From: Methylobacterium nonmethylotrophicum
GTDB taxonomy: Bacteria > Pseudomonadota > Alphaproteobacteria > Rhizobiales > Beijerinckiaceae
Assembly: GCF_004745635.1 (NCBI RefSeq)
Contig: NZ_SRLB01000012.1
Coordinates: 62,001-126,000, forward strand
DNA: 64,000 nucleotides
Reading direction: 5' to 3'
Made by a program: the position numbers and the translations under genes
Shown: positions 1 to 8,353 of the stretch, piece after piece
How the letters are laid out: every line of letters begins with the position of its first letter
How positions within the stretch are numbered: position 1 is the stretch's first letter
Notes under the pieces: generated by a model
The model's database searches: none
The model's input: the letters and a program-made list of their open reading frames with translations, nothing else
Told to the model about the DNA's origin: nothing

Positions 1-1
1 G

Positions 2-949
2 GCACGGGCACTGGTCATCGCCGGACCCTCTGGGGCGGGGAAATCCACCATCCTCGAAAGTTACGCCGAGGACCATCCGCACCTGACGGATAGCCCCGAC
101 GGCGACGTCCGACGCGTGATCCTCGTCGAGGCCCCGAAGCGCCCGACGCAGAGATCGTTCGTCGCGGCCATCATGCGCGCGCTCGGGTCGAAGGCGCGGG
201 ACACCTGGAACACCGACGAGATCATCGCGAAGATCGGCTGGCTCTGCGACGAGCTCAAGGTCGAGCTGATCCTCATCGACGAGGCGCACCACCTCTGCGA
301 GCACATCAGCCAGGACAACGAGGAGGACGTCTCTGAATTCCTCAAGAGCCTGCTCAACCGGCTCGGCACGCAGATCGTGTTGGCCGGCCTGCCGAGCCTC
401 CTCCACCTGCGGGACTATCCGCAGCTGCGGCGTCGCATGCAGCCGCCGGTCGTGCTCCATCCCTATTCCTGGTCCTCCATCGAGGGGCGCGCCGCCTTCA
501 TGGCCATGCTCGGGCTGTTCGAGGCTCAGCTCGGCCTGCCCGAGCCGTCGTTCCTCTTCGAGCACGAGACGGCCAAGCGGTTGTACTGCGCGACGGGCGG
601 TTATCCGGGCCTCGTCTCGAAGACCCTGAGCGAGGCGCTGAGCGTCGCCCTGGAGAGGAAGGCAAGGCGGATCGATCTCGCCTTGCTCGGGCAGGTCTGG
701 GAGCGGTTCGAGCCCGCCGGCGCGCCGCAACTGTCGGCCGACCCCGACGCACGACCGATGCCGGCACGCGAACTGGCCCGGGGAACCGCTCGCAATCCCT
801 ACCTCGCCGGCAAGGACGCGTTCCTGAAGCTCTGGGCGCGGATGGCAAGGGAGCACGCGACGATGTCCGAGCGCGCGAACCGCCGTCGTCCGAGGCAATT
901 GGCCTACCGGCCGGTCAGGGACGACGTCGAGGAGAGGCTCGCCGCGTGA
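2..949 (+). CDS. tniB: TniB-like transposition AAA+ ATPase, 5' end outside window
   Basis: This is an AAA+ ATPase of the TniB/TnsC type, which in Tn5053- and Tn7-like elements links the target selector (TniQ/TnsD) to the DDE transposase. The frame is open from the window edge. A Walker A motif (GPSGAGKST) lies at nt 23-49, upstream of the first GTG at 116, so the true start is outside the window. Walker B (LILIDEAHH) is near nt 266-292. The stop overlaps the GTG start of the following tniQ by 4 nt, so the two are translationally coupled. The transposase gene (tniA) would be expected further upstream and is not visible. Family assignment rests on the ATPase motifs plus the two tniQ neighbours. 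Confidence 0.85.
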   Translation, partial: ARALVIAGPSGAGKSTILESYAEDHPHLTDSPDGDVRRVILVEAPKRPTQRSFVAAIMRALGSKARDTWNTDEIIAKIGWLCDELKVELILIDEAHHLCEHISQDNEEDVSEFLKSLLNRLGTQIVLAGLPSLLHLRDYPQLRRRMQPPVVLHPYSWSSIEGRAAFMAMLGLFEAQLGLPEPSFLFEHETAKRLYCATGGYPGLVSKTLSEALSVALERKARRIDLALLGQVWERFEPAGAPQLSADPDARPMPARELARGTARNPYLAGKDAFLKLWARMAREHATMSERANRRRPRQLAYRPVRDDVEERLAA

Positions 950-2841
950 GCCGGCAGACCGTCGAGCCTCTCGCGCTACGTGTCCGTCCGAAGCCGTACG
1001 AGGGAGGTGCGAGCCTCCTCGGACGGCTGGCAGCGCGCCATCGGGACGGGGACTTGGCCGCCTTCTGTCACGAGCATGGGCTGAGCCTTCGGCAGCTCGG
1101 TTTCGGCCGAGGGGTCGAACGCCTGGCGATGCTCGCGCGCGTGGACGCAACCGACTTGCTGCTGTCTTCCCCGAAGGTCGATGCTCGCACGCGGTCGGTC
1201 CGAATCGGCCACACCGTCGTCGGACTTGCGGACTGGTCCAAGGACGGCGGCCGATATTGCCCGCATTGCGTGCGCGAGGATGCCCTGCTCGCGCGAGCCG
1301 CCGGGCGCGACGCTGCCGTCGATGTCCATCGTCGCCTCTGGTGGGATGTCCTGTCGGTGACGCGCTGCCCGACGCACGGGACCGGATTTGGCGCCGGCTG
1401 CCCGCGCTGCGGCGCCCGTCCGGCTTGGGGAGGCGCTCCCGGTCGGTGCAGGATCTGTGGCTGCAGCCTGGCGGCACCCCGTCCGCCGGACCCTCGGGGG
1501 ACCGCGGGCTTTTCCGAATACGCGGCTGCACGGCTCGCGGGTTGGCCTACCGACGTTCCCCTCTTGGACGAAATGGACCTTAAGGAAGCGGTTCCTCAGA
1601 TGGAACGGCTCGGCCTGGTCATCACGGGGCCTCTATCCGCCCTCAAGCCACGCCGGGACACCGCGGCCGCCGCGGAGATCCGGGAAGTCGCGTTTCGCGC
1701 GCTGGCGTCCTGGCCGACGCAGTTCGAGGCGGCGCTCGACCGTGGGCTCACCCGGTCGCGGGGTGGACGGACCGGGACCGGACTGACGGGGACGTACGGC
1801 TGGGCTTACGAGCACTGGGCGGCGAAGCTCGAACATGCCTCGGTTTTCGGGTCCGCGGTGCGGTCGGCGATGCGTGGCCACGCAATCAAGCACGGGGTGA
1901 TCTCCGACCGGGAGGGCGCGCTGCTCTCGACGCCGTCGCCGCGCGATCCCGGGATCTCAGGAGCCGCGCGCTCGATGGGGTGGGGCTTCGCGCGCGTCAA
2001 GCGGGAGGCATCCCGACGTGGCTTGGTCCCGCGCGGTGCGCGTCGGGGCGTCGGCATCCGGATCTCCTCGCAAGAGGTCTCTACCATCCTGAGGGAGCAA
2101 GCCGAGCTCGTCGGCATCGACGAGGCATCCCGCCTGCTCGGCATCGGCAAGTCGCAGGCGGGCAGGATCGCCGCGGCCGGTCTGCTCGGCCCGTTCGAGG
2201 CCAAGCCCACTCGCATCCGCCGGGAGGCGTGCGAGGATCTGGTTCGTCGCCTCGCGGCCGGCGCGAACCGGCTCGAAGCGCGACCGGGCGGCATCCTCCC
2301 GCTCCCGGCGGCCTGCCAGGCCGCCGGGGTCCCGCTCGACCACGCCTGCCGTCGCATCCTCGCGGGTGACGTGTCGCCCGCCGGCGTGGTCGGCGACGGC
2401 CGTACGCTGGCGCAAGTCCTCGTCGATCCGAAGGCGCTCAAGCCGGGGCGCCCCGACGGCAATGTAAGCATCGAGCAGGCGGCGGCGGAACTGCGCCTGC
2501 ACCACCAGGCCGCGCGCCATCTTGCGCGCGTGGGGCTGCTGGGGCGGCGATGCGGTTCGGCGACGCGGGTCGACCGCGCTGGACTGGCCCGGTTCCGTGA
2601 TGCATACGTGACCGGAAGCGAGGCAGCTGCCATGTTCGGCACCTCGCCGAAAGCCGTCGTCTCGCGGCTCGGGCGGCTCTCCGTCGTCCCTGTCGCCGCC
2701 CCGCCGGCGTGCAGGCAGGTCATCTTCCGGCGGGCCGACGTGGAGACGGCATTCCACGCGGTCCCCGGGTCCGCCGCGACGGACGTGCCGCTTGCCCGAG
2801 GAGTTGCCGAAGCCCGCTCGCGACCGACGCAAGAGGGATGA
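946..2841 (+). CDS. tniQ: TniQ/TnsD-like transposon target-site selector (first copy)
   Basis: A 631-residue TniQ-family protein, predicted to bind the target DNA and recruit TniB and the transposase. The N-terminal half has the TniQ zinc-ribbon pattern: CPHC near residue 104, then CPTH, CPRC and CRIC in about residues 141-172, with the WWDV segment between them. The C-terminal half contains several predicted helix-turn-helix/excisionase-like segments (for example around SIEQAAAELRL). At over 600 residues it is much longer than a minimal TniQ and closer in size to TnsD, which suits sequence-specific attachment-site recognition. It starts at a GTG overlapping the tniB stop. The next gene begins within its 3' end in another frame. 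Confidence 0.85.
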   Translation: MSRQTVEPLALRVRPKPYEGGASLLGRLAARHRDGDLAAFCHEHGLSLRQLGFGRGVERLAMLARVDATDLLLSSPKVDARTRSVRIGHTVVGLADWSKDGGRYCPHCVREDALLARAAGRDAAVDVHRRLWWDVLSVTRCPTHGTGFGAGCPRCGARPAWGGAPGRCRICGCSLAAPRPPDPRGTAGFSEYAAARLAGWPTDVPLLDEMDLKEAVPQMERLGLVITGPLSALKPRRDTAAAAEIREVAFRALASWPTQFEAALDRGLTRSRGGRTGTGLTGTYGWAYEHWAAKLEHASVFGSAVRSAMRGHAIKHGVISDREGALLSTPSPRDPGISGAARSMGWGFARVKREASRRGLVPRGARRGVGIRISSQEVSTILREQAELVGIDEASRLLGIGKSQAGRIAAAGLLGPFEAKPTRIRREACEDLVRRLAAGANRLEARPGGILPLPAACQAAGVPLDHACRRILAGDVSPAGVVGDGRTLAQVLVDPKALKPGRPDGNVSIEQAAAELRLHHQAARHLARVGLLGRRCGSATRVDRAGLARFRDAYVTGSEAAAMFGTSPKAVVSRLGRLSVVPVAAPPACRQVIFRRADVETAFHAVPGSAATDVPLARGVAEARSRPTQEG

Positions 2842-4711
2842 GGAGTTCGAACCGCGCGCGTTGCGCGTGCGCTTCCGGCCCGAGCCGGCATACTCGTTGT
2901 TCGGTCGGCTGGCCGCCAGGAACGGCGAGACATCCTGCCGCGCCTTCGCCGCCGAGGTCGGGCTTCGGTATTTCGGGGAGGTCCTGGCCGGCCGGAGGGT
3001 CGAGGCGGTCGAGAACCTCGCGGGTCTGGCCGGATCGGACATCGCCCGCTACACCGCCGTGAGCTCGGGGCCACGTCAGGTGGTGGTCCTGAACGGTGAG
3101 ACGCTCCTGGCGAGGTCCTGGGCGCCGAAGAAGCGACGGTATTGCCCGCGCTGCCTGGGAGGCGACCTGCGGGGAACGGTCGAGAATGACGGCCCGCGAC
3201 CCTTCCGCCCATATCGCCGCGCTTGGTGGGACGTGGTCCATGTCGACAATTGTCCGATCCATTGTTGCGAGCTCCTGCGCGCCTGTCCCGCGTGCGCCGA
3301 GCCCATCGACGCCGACTGCGCTTGGCCCTGGCGATGCCGGTGCGGGGGGGACCTGACGAACGCGGCCGCCATCCCGCGTTCGCCGAACGAGTGCTCGTTG
3401 GACCGATACGTGGTCGGGCGTCTCGGCGGATGCGAGCCGCTCCCGTCGCGTATCCTGGACGGCGTCACGCTGGAGGCGGCTATCTGGGCGGCCTTTTACG
3501 TCGGCTGGATTGCGGACCACGGCCGAGCGCTCGACATGCGCCGGGCCGACCACGCCACCAAGGCGGCGGCGCGCCGGCGCGGATTGGAGCTTCTCGCGGA
3601 TTGGCCGCTGTCGTTCGAGGCGCTTCTCGATGCCATGGTCGAGGACGTGCCGTCACGCGACATGCAGAGCCTATCGCCACGGACCGCGTATGGCGCCCTC
3701 TCGATGTGGCTGGCCCGGTCTCCGGAAGGGTCGCTTGAGCCTCTGCGGGCAGCCGTCCGCAACCATGCCGAGAAGTCGAGGCGGTCCGCTCCGTCCGGAG
3801 TGACCTTTACCGAAGCCGCCAACCAGTTGGGGGTGACGCGCAAAACGCTCGTCGCGGTCGCCGAGCAACTTGGTCTTCTCCCTTCGGGCACCGATCTTCG
3901 GTCCAGGATCGTGATCGACGAGGAGGCGGTTTCCAAGGTTCGCGACCTGTTAACACGAACATTGGGGCAACGGCACGCCGCCAGGTTCCTCGGGATCAGC
4001 GTCCCGGCCTTCCAGCGCTTGGTCGATGCCGGCGTAGTCGCCACCCACGATCCGGTCGTGACTGGCCGCCGCGACAGGACCTACTCACCGCAGGAGCTTG
4101 AGCACCTGCTTGGCCGGCTATCCGGCGATGTCCCCGAATGCCATGACCTGGTGGGGGACCTGGCAGGATTGCCGGCGGCATCGTTCAAGGGACGGGTCGG
4201 ATTGGACCGTCTGCTCCCGGCCGTCCTCGACGGCCGCGTGAGGCCCAGGGGAAGGTTGCCGTCCGCCCCGGGACTGCAGGGTATCCTCGTATCCGTGGGG
4301 GAGGTCGTCGCCCTGCACGGGCATCGCTCCGACAGCATGCTGCTGGAGGAAGCCGCGAAGCGGTTCGGCGTCAACTACTGGGGTTTCCGCGGGTTGGTCC
4401 GATCCGGACTGATCCCCGGACGACAGGCTCTCGGCCGAACGAATAAGCGCTGGTGGGTGCGAAGGGCTGATTTCGAACGCTTCTGTGATGAATACGGCAC
4501 CGTTCGCCATCTCGCCGAACGATACGATCTATCGCGCATCGTGACGCGCGCCATCATCGACAAGCTCGGCCTGAAACATGCTCCGGTTCCGCCAGGGCAC
4601 TTCGTTGAGGTGTATCGGTTCCGCGACGTCGAGGCTGCCCTGACCGGTTCGCAGGAGGCGCGGGACCATAGGGCTCGACGAAAACGGCGTCCTAAGCGTC
4701 CGCTCAAGTGA
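2792..4711 (+). CDS. TniQ/TnsD-like transposon target-site selector (second copy)
   Basis: A second TniQ-family protein of 639 residues. Its N-terminus (ALRVRFRPEPAYSLFGRLAARNG) is clearly related to the first copy (ALRVRPKPYEGGASLLGRLAARH). It has the same zinc-ribbon arrangement: CPRC near residue 117, the AWWDVVHVDNCPIH segment, then CPAC and a CRC motif. The C-terminal part again holds several predicted DNA-binding helices. The TTG start at 2792 overlaps the first tniQ by 50 nt; TTG 2861 or GTG 2867 are possible alternatives. Two divergent selectors in one element suggest that each recognises a different target, or that both act together. It is the last gene of the element on this side. 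Confidence 0.8.
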   Translation: MPEELPKPARDRRKRDEEFEPRALRVRFRPEPAYSLFGRLAARNGETSCRAFAAEVGLRYFGEVLAGRRVEAVENLAGLAGSDIARYTAVSSGPRQVVVLNGETLLARSWAPKKRRYCPRCLGGDLRGTVENDGPRPFRPYRRAWWDVVHVDNCPIHCCELLRACPACAEPIDADCAWPWRCRCGGDLTNAAAIPRSPNECSLDRYVVGRLGGCEPLPSRILDGVTLEAAIWAAFYVGWIADHGRALDMRRADHATKAAARRRGLELLADWPLSFEALLDAMVEDVPSRDMQSLSPRTAYGALSMWLARSPEGSLEPLRAAVRNHAEKSRRSAPSGVTFTEAANQLGVTRKTLVAVAEQLGLLPSGTDLRSRIVIDEEAVSKVRDLLTRTLGQRHAARFLGISVPAFQRLVDAGVVATHDPVVTGRRDRTYSPQELEHLLGRLSGDVPECHDLVGDLAGLPAASFKGRVGLDRLLPAVLDGRVRPRGRLPSAPGLQGILVSVGEVVALHGHRSDSMLLEEAAKRFGVNYWGFRGLVRSGLIPGRQALGRTNKRWWVRRADFERFCDEYGTVRHLAERYDLSRIVTRAIIDKLGLKHAPVPPGHFVEVYRFRDVEAALTGSQEARDHRARRKRRPKRPLK

Positions 4712-4907
4712 TTGGTTCGACGTCATGGCGCTTCGGCGCCGACAGGCTCCTCACCGATTTGGGTGAAAAACGGCAAAGTTCCCGACGCAATCGGGTATAG
4801 CCTCCCGATAGGATATAGGTTAAAACTCCAAAATTCCTCATATTTTTCAAGAGCGCTGAGAAAGCGCTTATGGGAACAGGCAGATTGGCTCAGGTCGCAT
4901 CTCTCAT
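4712..4907. other. AT-rich intergenic segment, possible transposon right end
   Basis: No gene is visible. From about 4760 to 4870 the sequence is strikingly AT-rich compared with both sides. It carries small dyads (CCCGA-N5-TCGGG, AGCGCT-N5-AGCGCT) and two related strings (ATCGGGTATAG, CCGATAGGATATAG). It follows directly on the last tniQ, where the right end of a Tn7/Tn5053-like element with transposase-binding repeats would lie. An ACA triplet at 4876-4878 could be the terminus of a TGT...ACA element, but the matching left end is outside the window, so this is only an inference. Confidence 0.3.
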
Positions 4908-5064
4908 CCCACTCACGACCTCATCCTGAGGTGCTGGCGATCGAAGATCGCACGCGGTCGGAGATCGCTCAGCCTCGAAGGAGGGCTCCAGGGACCACGG
5001 AGACATCTGGAATCCTCCTTCGAGGCTCCTTGCAGTCGCACCTCAGGATGAGGTCGTGGGTGGG
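4908..5064. repeat. 157-bp mosaic palindromic intergenic repeat
   Basis: Nested inverted repeat. The outer arms 4908-4934 and 5038-5064 match at 26 of 27 positions (core CCTCATCCTGAGGTGC). The inner arms 4971-4984 and 5014-5027 match perfectly (AGCCTCGAAGGAGG / CCTCCTTCGAGGCT). A 19-bp module, TGGCGATCGAAGATCGCAC at 4935-4953, recurs exactly at 6234-6252 inside a different repeat. The sequence style is that of dispersed palindromic elements common in intergenic DNA of Methylobacterium and relatives. Confidence 0.75.
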
Positions 5065-5176
5065 AGCGAACCGGCACGTGGGATAGTCGCCCGCCGCTTG
5101 ATCGCGGGCCGGCACCGGCGATAGGCAGGGCCGCAGCGCGCGCAGGGTTCCGGGGCGCGAACGCGGAGTGGTGATC

Positions 5177-6154
5177 ATGCAGGCGGCCGAGCTCGCGCCC
5201 TTTTCCGACTACGTCCTGCCCGAGGCGACGCTTCCGGAGCTGCCGGGGCATTACCGCGGCAAGGTGCGGGACAATTACGATCTGGCCGACGGGCGGCGCA
5301 TCCTGATCACCAGCGACCGCTTGAGCGCCTTCGACCGGGAACTCGCCGCGATCCCGCTCAAGGGCCAGGTCCTGACCCAGACCGCCCGCTACTGGTTCGA
5401 GGCGACGCGGGACATCTGCGACAACCACGTGCTGGCCTATCCGGACCCGAACGTGGTGGTGGGCCGGCGCCTCACTATCCTGCCGGTCGAGATCGTGGTG
5501 CGCGGCTACCTCGCCGGCAGCACCGGGACCTCGATCCTGACGCTCTACAAGGCCGGCCAGCGCGAGATGTACGGCCACCGCCTGCCGGACGGGATGCGCC
5601 CGCACGAGAAGCTGCCGCAGCCGATCATCACCCCCACCACCAAGGCCGGCCACGGCGACCACGACGCGCCGCTCTCGCGTGCCGAGATCCTGGAGCGGGA
5701 ACTGCTGACGGACGAGCAGTGGCGGACGCTGTCGGAAGCGGCGCTCGCCCTGTTCGCCCGCGGCCAGGCGATGGCGGCCGAGCGCGGCCTGATCCTCGCC
5801 GACACCAAGTACGAGTTCGGCACGGACGCCCAGGGGCGGATCGTGCTCGCCGACGAGATCCACACCCCCGACAGCAGCCGCTACTGGTTCGCGCAGAGCT
5901 ACCCCGAGCGCCTGGACGCCGGCACCCTGCCGGAGAGCTTCGACAAGGACGTGGTCCGCAACTGGGTCGCGGCCCGCTGCGACCCCTACCGCGATCCGGT
6001 GCCGGCGATCCCGCCCGAGGTCGTGCTGCAGACCGCCGCCACCTATGTCAGCGCCTTCGAGACCATCACGGGCCAGCCCTTCGCCCTGCCGGACACGGCC
6101 GAGCCGCCGCTCGACCGCATCCGCCGCAACATCGCGGCGTATCTGGGGGCGTAG
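5177..6154 (+). CDS. purC: Phosphoribosylaminoimidazole-succinocarboxamide synthase
   Basis: SAICAR synthetase, the cytoplasmic purine-pathway enzyme that joins aspartate to CAIR using ATP. Family signatures are visible: GKVRDNYD near residue 29, the RGYLAGS segment near 113, and DTKYEFG near 209 (nucleotide/magnesium site). The length, 325 residues from ATG 5177, is that of the long (Ade1-like) form rather than the roughly 240-residue form usually found beside purS/purQ/purL. An in-frame GTG at 5168 would add three residues. It stands alone, without other purine genes, between repeat elements, and is convergent with the esterase gene downstream. Confidence 0.93.
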   Translation: MQAAELAPFSDYVLPEATLPELPGHYRGKVRDNYDLADGRRILITSDRLSAFDRELAAIPLKGQVLTQTARYWFEATRDICDNHVLAYPDPNVVVGRRLTILPVEIVVRGYLAGSTGTSILTLYKAGQREMYGHRLPDGMRPHEKLPQPIITPTTKAGHGDHDAPLSRAEILERELLTDEQWRTLSEAALALFARGQAMAAERGLILADTKYEFGTDAQGRIVLADEIHTPDSSRYWFAQSYPERLDAGTLPESFDKDVVRNWVAARCDPYRDPVPAIPPEVVLQTAATYVSAFETITGQPFALPDTAEPPLDRIRRNIAAYLGA

Positions 6155-6200
6155 AGCGGGGGTCCCCTAAGTACAAAGAATGATTCATTGAAGCTCAGGC

Positions 6201-6370
6201 GCGGGATCCCCTCTCCCGTGTGGGAGAGGGGTATGGCGATCGAAGATCGCACGTGAGGGTGACACGCTTCAGGATGTAGCTGGACCATCACGCTGCCAGC
6301 ACGACGGTTCGAGCATGACTCAGAACCGTAGCACCCTCACCCCCGGCCCCTCTCCCACACGGGAGAGGGG
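6201..6370. repeat. Palindromic repeat pair between convergent genes, probable bidirectional terminator
   Basis: Two perfect hairpins with identical 10-bp stems (CCCCTCTCCC/GGGAGAGGGG) lie at 6208-6231 (loop GTGT) and 6347-6370 (loop ACAC). Between them GTGAGGGTG at 6253-6261 can pair with CACCCTCAC at 6332-6340, so the block can fold as one larger palindrome. It also contains the 19-bp module shared with 4935-4953 and a 21-bp string at 6252-6272 repeated in reverse complement at 21112-21132. It separates convergent purC and the esterase gene. Confidence 0.75.
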
Positions 6371-6427
6371 AGACGCGCCTCCTCTTTCACAAAATAGTCC
6401 TATCTAGCGAGAAAGCGGAAGCACGCC

Positions 6428-7750
6428 TCACGGGCGCGCCGGACCACGCTCCCCGCGGGCGTGCCCGAGGAAGAACCGCAGCATCTCGGCGCTGGCATCG
6501 GGGCCGCGCGGCTCGGTGTAGGAGCCGTCGGGACTGCCGCCGGACCAGGCGTGGCCGGCGCCGTGCAGCACCCATTGCTCGACGATTCCCCGGCCGTCCG
6601 CGTCGGCGTGGACCGTGCGGGTATAGGCGATCCCGCCCAGCGCCTCGCCCCGCGTCACGGTCTCGGCGAGCGGCGCCCCCGGCAGCGCCTGGGCGACGAC
6701 GCGCTCGCCGTTGAGGGGGTGGACCGTGCGGTCGCCGTCGCCGTGGAAGACGATGGTCGGCACGGTCGGGCCTTCCCGCTTCGGGCCCGCGCCGCCCTGG
6801 CCCATCGCCGCGAAGGCGGAGGGCAGGTCCCGGGCCGCGCCGCAGGCCAGGCCCGAATGGATGCCGGCCGCCGCGAACACGTCCGGGTAGGTCGACGCCA
6901 GGATCGCCGCGGCAGCGCCCCCGGCCGAGAGCCCGGCGACGTAGACCCGGGCCGGATCCGCCCCGAACTCCTCCACCACCGCCCCCGCGATGCCGGCGAT
7001 CAGCGCCGGCTCGCCGGCGCCGCGGCCCTGGTCGCCGGCCTGGAACCAGTTCCAGCACTTCTGCGCGTTGGCGGACCGGTCCTGGCGCGGATAGACCACG
7101 ATCGCGCCCTGCGCCTCCGCGAGGTCGTTCATCCGCGTGCCCAGCGCGAAATCGTCCGGGTCCTGGGTGCAGCCGTGCAGCATCACCACGACCGGCAGGG
7201 GCTGGCCCTGGGACGGGCCGTGCCGGCCGCTCGGCACGAAGACCTTGTAGGTCCGGCGGCCCGCCGCGCCCGTAAAGCTCCGCTCCTCGAACCGGGCGCC
7301 CTCCGGCACCGGCACCGGCCGGCGGGGCTTGAGCCCTTCGCCGAGACCCGCCCCCAAGCCTGCCCCCAGTCCGGCTCCCAGGCCCGTCTTCAGGCCTTTC
7401 CCCAGATCCGGCCCGAAGCCGTCGAGCCCGAGGCCGTCGAGGACGCCCTCGCGCAACAGCCCGGTCAGGCCCCCCGGCCGGGGGGTGTGGGCGGAGGCCC
7501 GCACCGCCTCGGGCGGATCCTGAGCCTCCGCGGGCGCCGTCCAGGCGCCGCCCGGCTCGGTGGGGGCCACAAGGTCGGTGATCGTCCCGGCCGCGTGCGG
7601 CGCCGGGCCCGGCGGGCGGGCGGCCTCGGGCGGGGCGGCGTGGCCCTGGATCAGCGCCACAGCCTCCATCAGGCGCCCGGCCCGGGTGAGGCGGGTCACC
7701 TCGGCCATGTCGACCGTGCCGCCCGCGGGGAAGGGATTGAATGCGTTCAT
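6428..7750 (-). CDS. PHB depolymerase family esterase
   Basis: A 440-residue alpha/beta-hydrolase of the PHB-depolymerase/feruloyl-esterase family, predicted to hydrolyse polyhydroxyalkanoate or related esters. The C-terminal two thirds contain the oxyanion segment VVMLHGCTQ, the lipase box GLSAGG (serine near residue 272), the acid region FHGDGDRTVHP and the histidine region HGAGHAWSGG. The N-terminal region of about 145 residues is low-complexity, including GLGA repeats. No signal peptide is apparent, so it may act on intracellular granules. It lies 27 nt downstream of the ribbon-helix-helix gene on the same strand, with an AGGA ribosome-binding site, so the two form a likely operon. Substrate is inferred from family only. 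Confidence 0.85.
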   Translation of the reverse strand: MNAFNPFPAGGTVDMAEVTRLTRAGRLMEAVALIQGHAAPPEAARPPGPAPHAAGTITDLVAPTEPGGAWTAPAEAQDPPEAVRASAHTPRPGGLTGLLREGVLDGLGLDGFGPDLGKGLKTGLGAGLGAGLGAGLGEGLKPRRPVPVPEGARFEERSFTGAAGRRTYKVFVPSGRHGPSQGQPLPVVVMLHGCTQDPDDFALGTRMNDLAEAQGAIVVYPRQDRSANAQKCWNWFQAGDQGRGAGEPALIAGIAGAVVEEFGADPARVYVAGLSAGGAAAAILASTYPDVFAAAGIHSGLACGAARDLPSAFAAMGQGGAGPKREGPTVPTIVFHGDGDRTVHPLNGERVVAQALPGAPLAETVTRGEALGGIAYTRTVHADADGRGIVEQWVLHGAGHAWSGGSPDGSYTEPRGPDASAEMLRFFLGHARGERGPARP

Positions 7751-7777
7751 GATCGGGGTCCTGTTCGAGATTGCCGG

Positions 7778-8197
7778 TCAGGCGATGCGGTCGGCCAGCG
7801 CCGCCTTCACGGCGGCGCTGGCGTGGAAGGCGCCGAGCACCTGGATCGACGCGATGGCGGCGCGGGCGAGGTCCGGCGTGACGTCGTCGGCGATGCTGGC
7901 CAGCCCGAGCACCTGGATGCTGAGCGGGCGCCCCGCATCCCGCGCCGCCTCGAGCTCCGCCTTGGTGATGTGCGTCAGGCCGAGGCTGAGCTGGCGGCGC
8001 GCCACCGACTGGCGCAGCGCCTCGTCCTGCCGGTCGAGCTGGTTGCGCACCGCCGTGCGGATGAAGTCGGCGCGGTTGGCGTAGAAGCCGTCCCGCACCA
8101 TCAGGTCGATGCGGCCGAGGTCGACGAAGCCCAGGTTGACCGTGACCTTCTCGCTGTCCGGCATCTTCGGCCGCAGCTCGTGGACGTTGTCTGCCAT
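7778..8197 (-). CDS. Ribbon-helix-helix (CopG-like) protein upstream of the esterase
   Basis: A 139-residue protein with a predicted ribbon-helix-helix core at residues 15-60: a beta strand (KVTVNLGFVDLGRIDLMV) followed by two helices (NRADFIRTAVRNQLDRQ). It would therefore be a dimeric DNA-binding regulator. The C-terminal half carries the hexapeptide SIQVLG twice, suggesting a short internal duplication or a conserved interaction surface. It is the first gene of a two-gene operon with the PHB-depolymerase-family esterase and is divergent from the cyclase at 8354. A role in autoregulating the pair, or as a granule-associated regulator, is inference. Confidence 0.75.
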   Translation of the reverse strand: MADNVHELRPKMPDSEKVTVNLGFVDLGRIDLMVRDGFYANRADFIRTAVRNQLDRQDEALRQSVARRQLSLGLTHITKAELEAARDAGRPLSIQVLGLASIADDVTPDLARAAIASIQVLGAFHASAAVKAALADRIA

Positions 8198-8353
8198 CTC
8201 CTGACCATCCCGTCGCCATCCGGTTGGATGGTCTAGAGATGGAGAGGCCCGCCCGGCACCGCAAGGGGCCGCCTGCGCGGAATCAGCCCCGAGCCCCGGC
8301 CGGGCCGCCCGGCCTCGACGCGTCCCCGTCCCGCGCGTAAGGCTTGCCCCATC

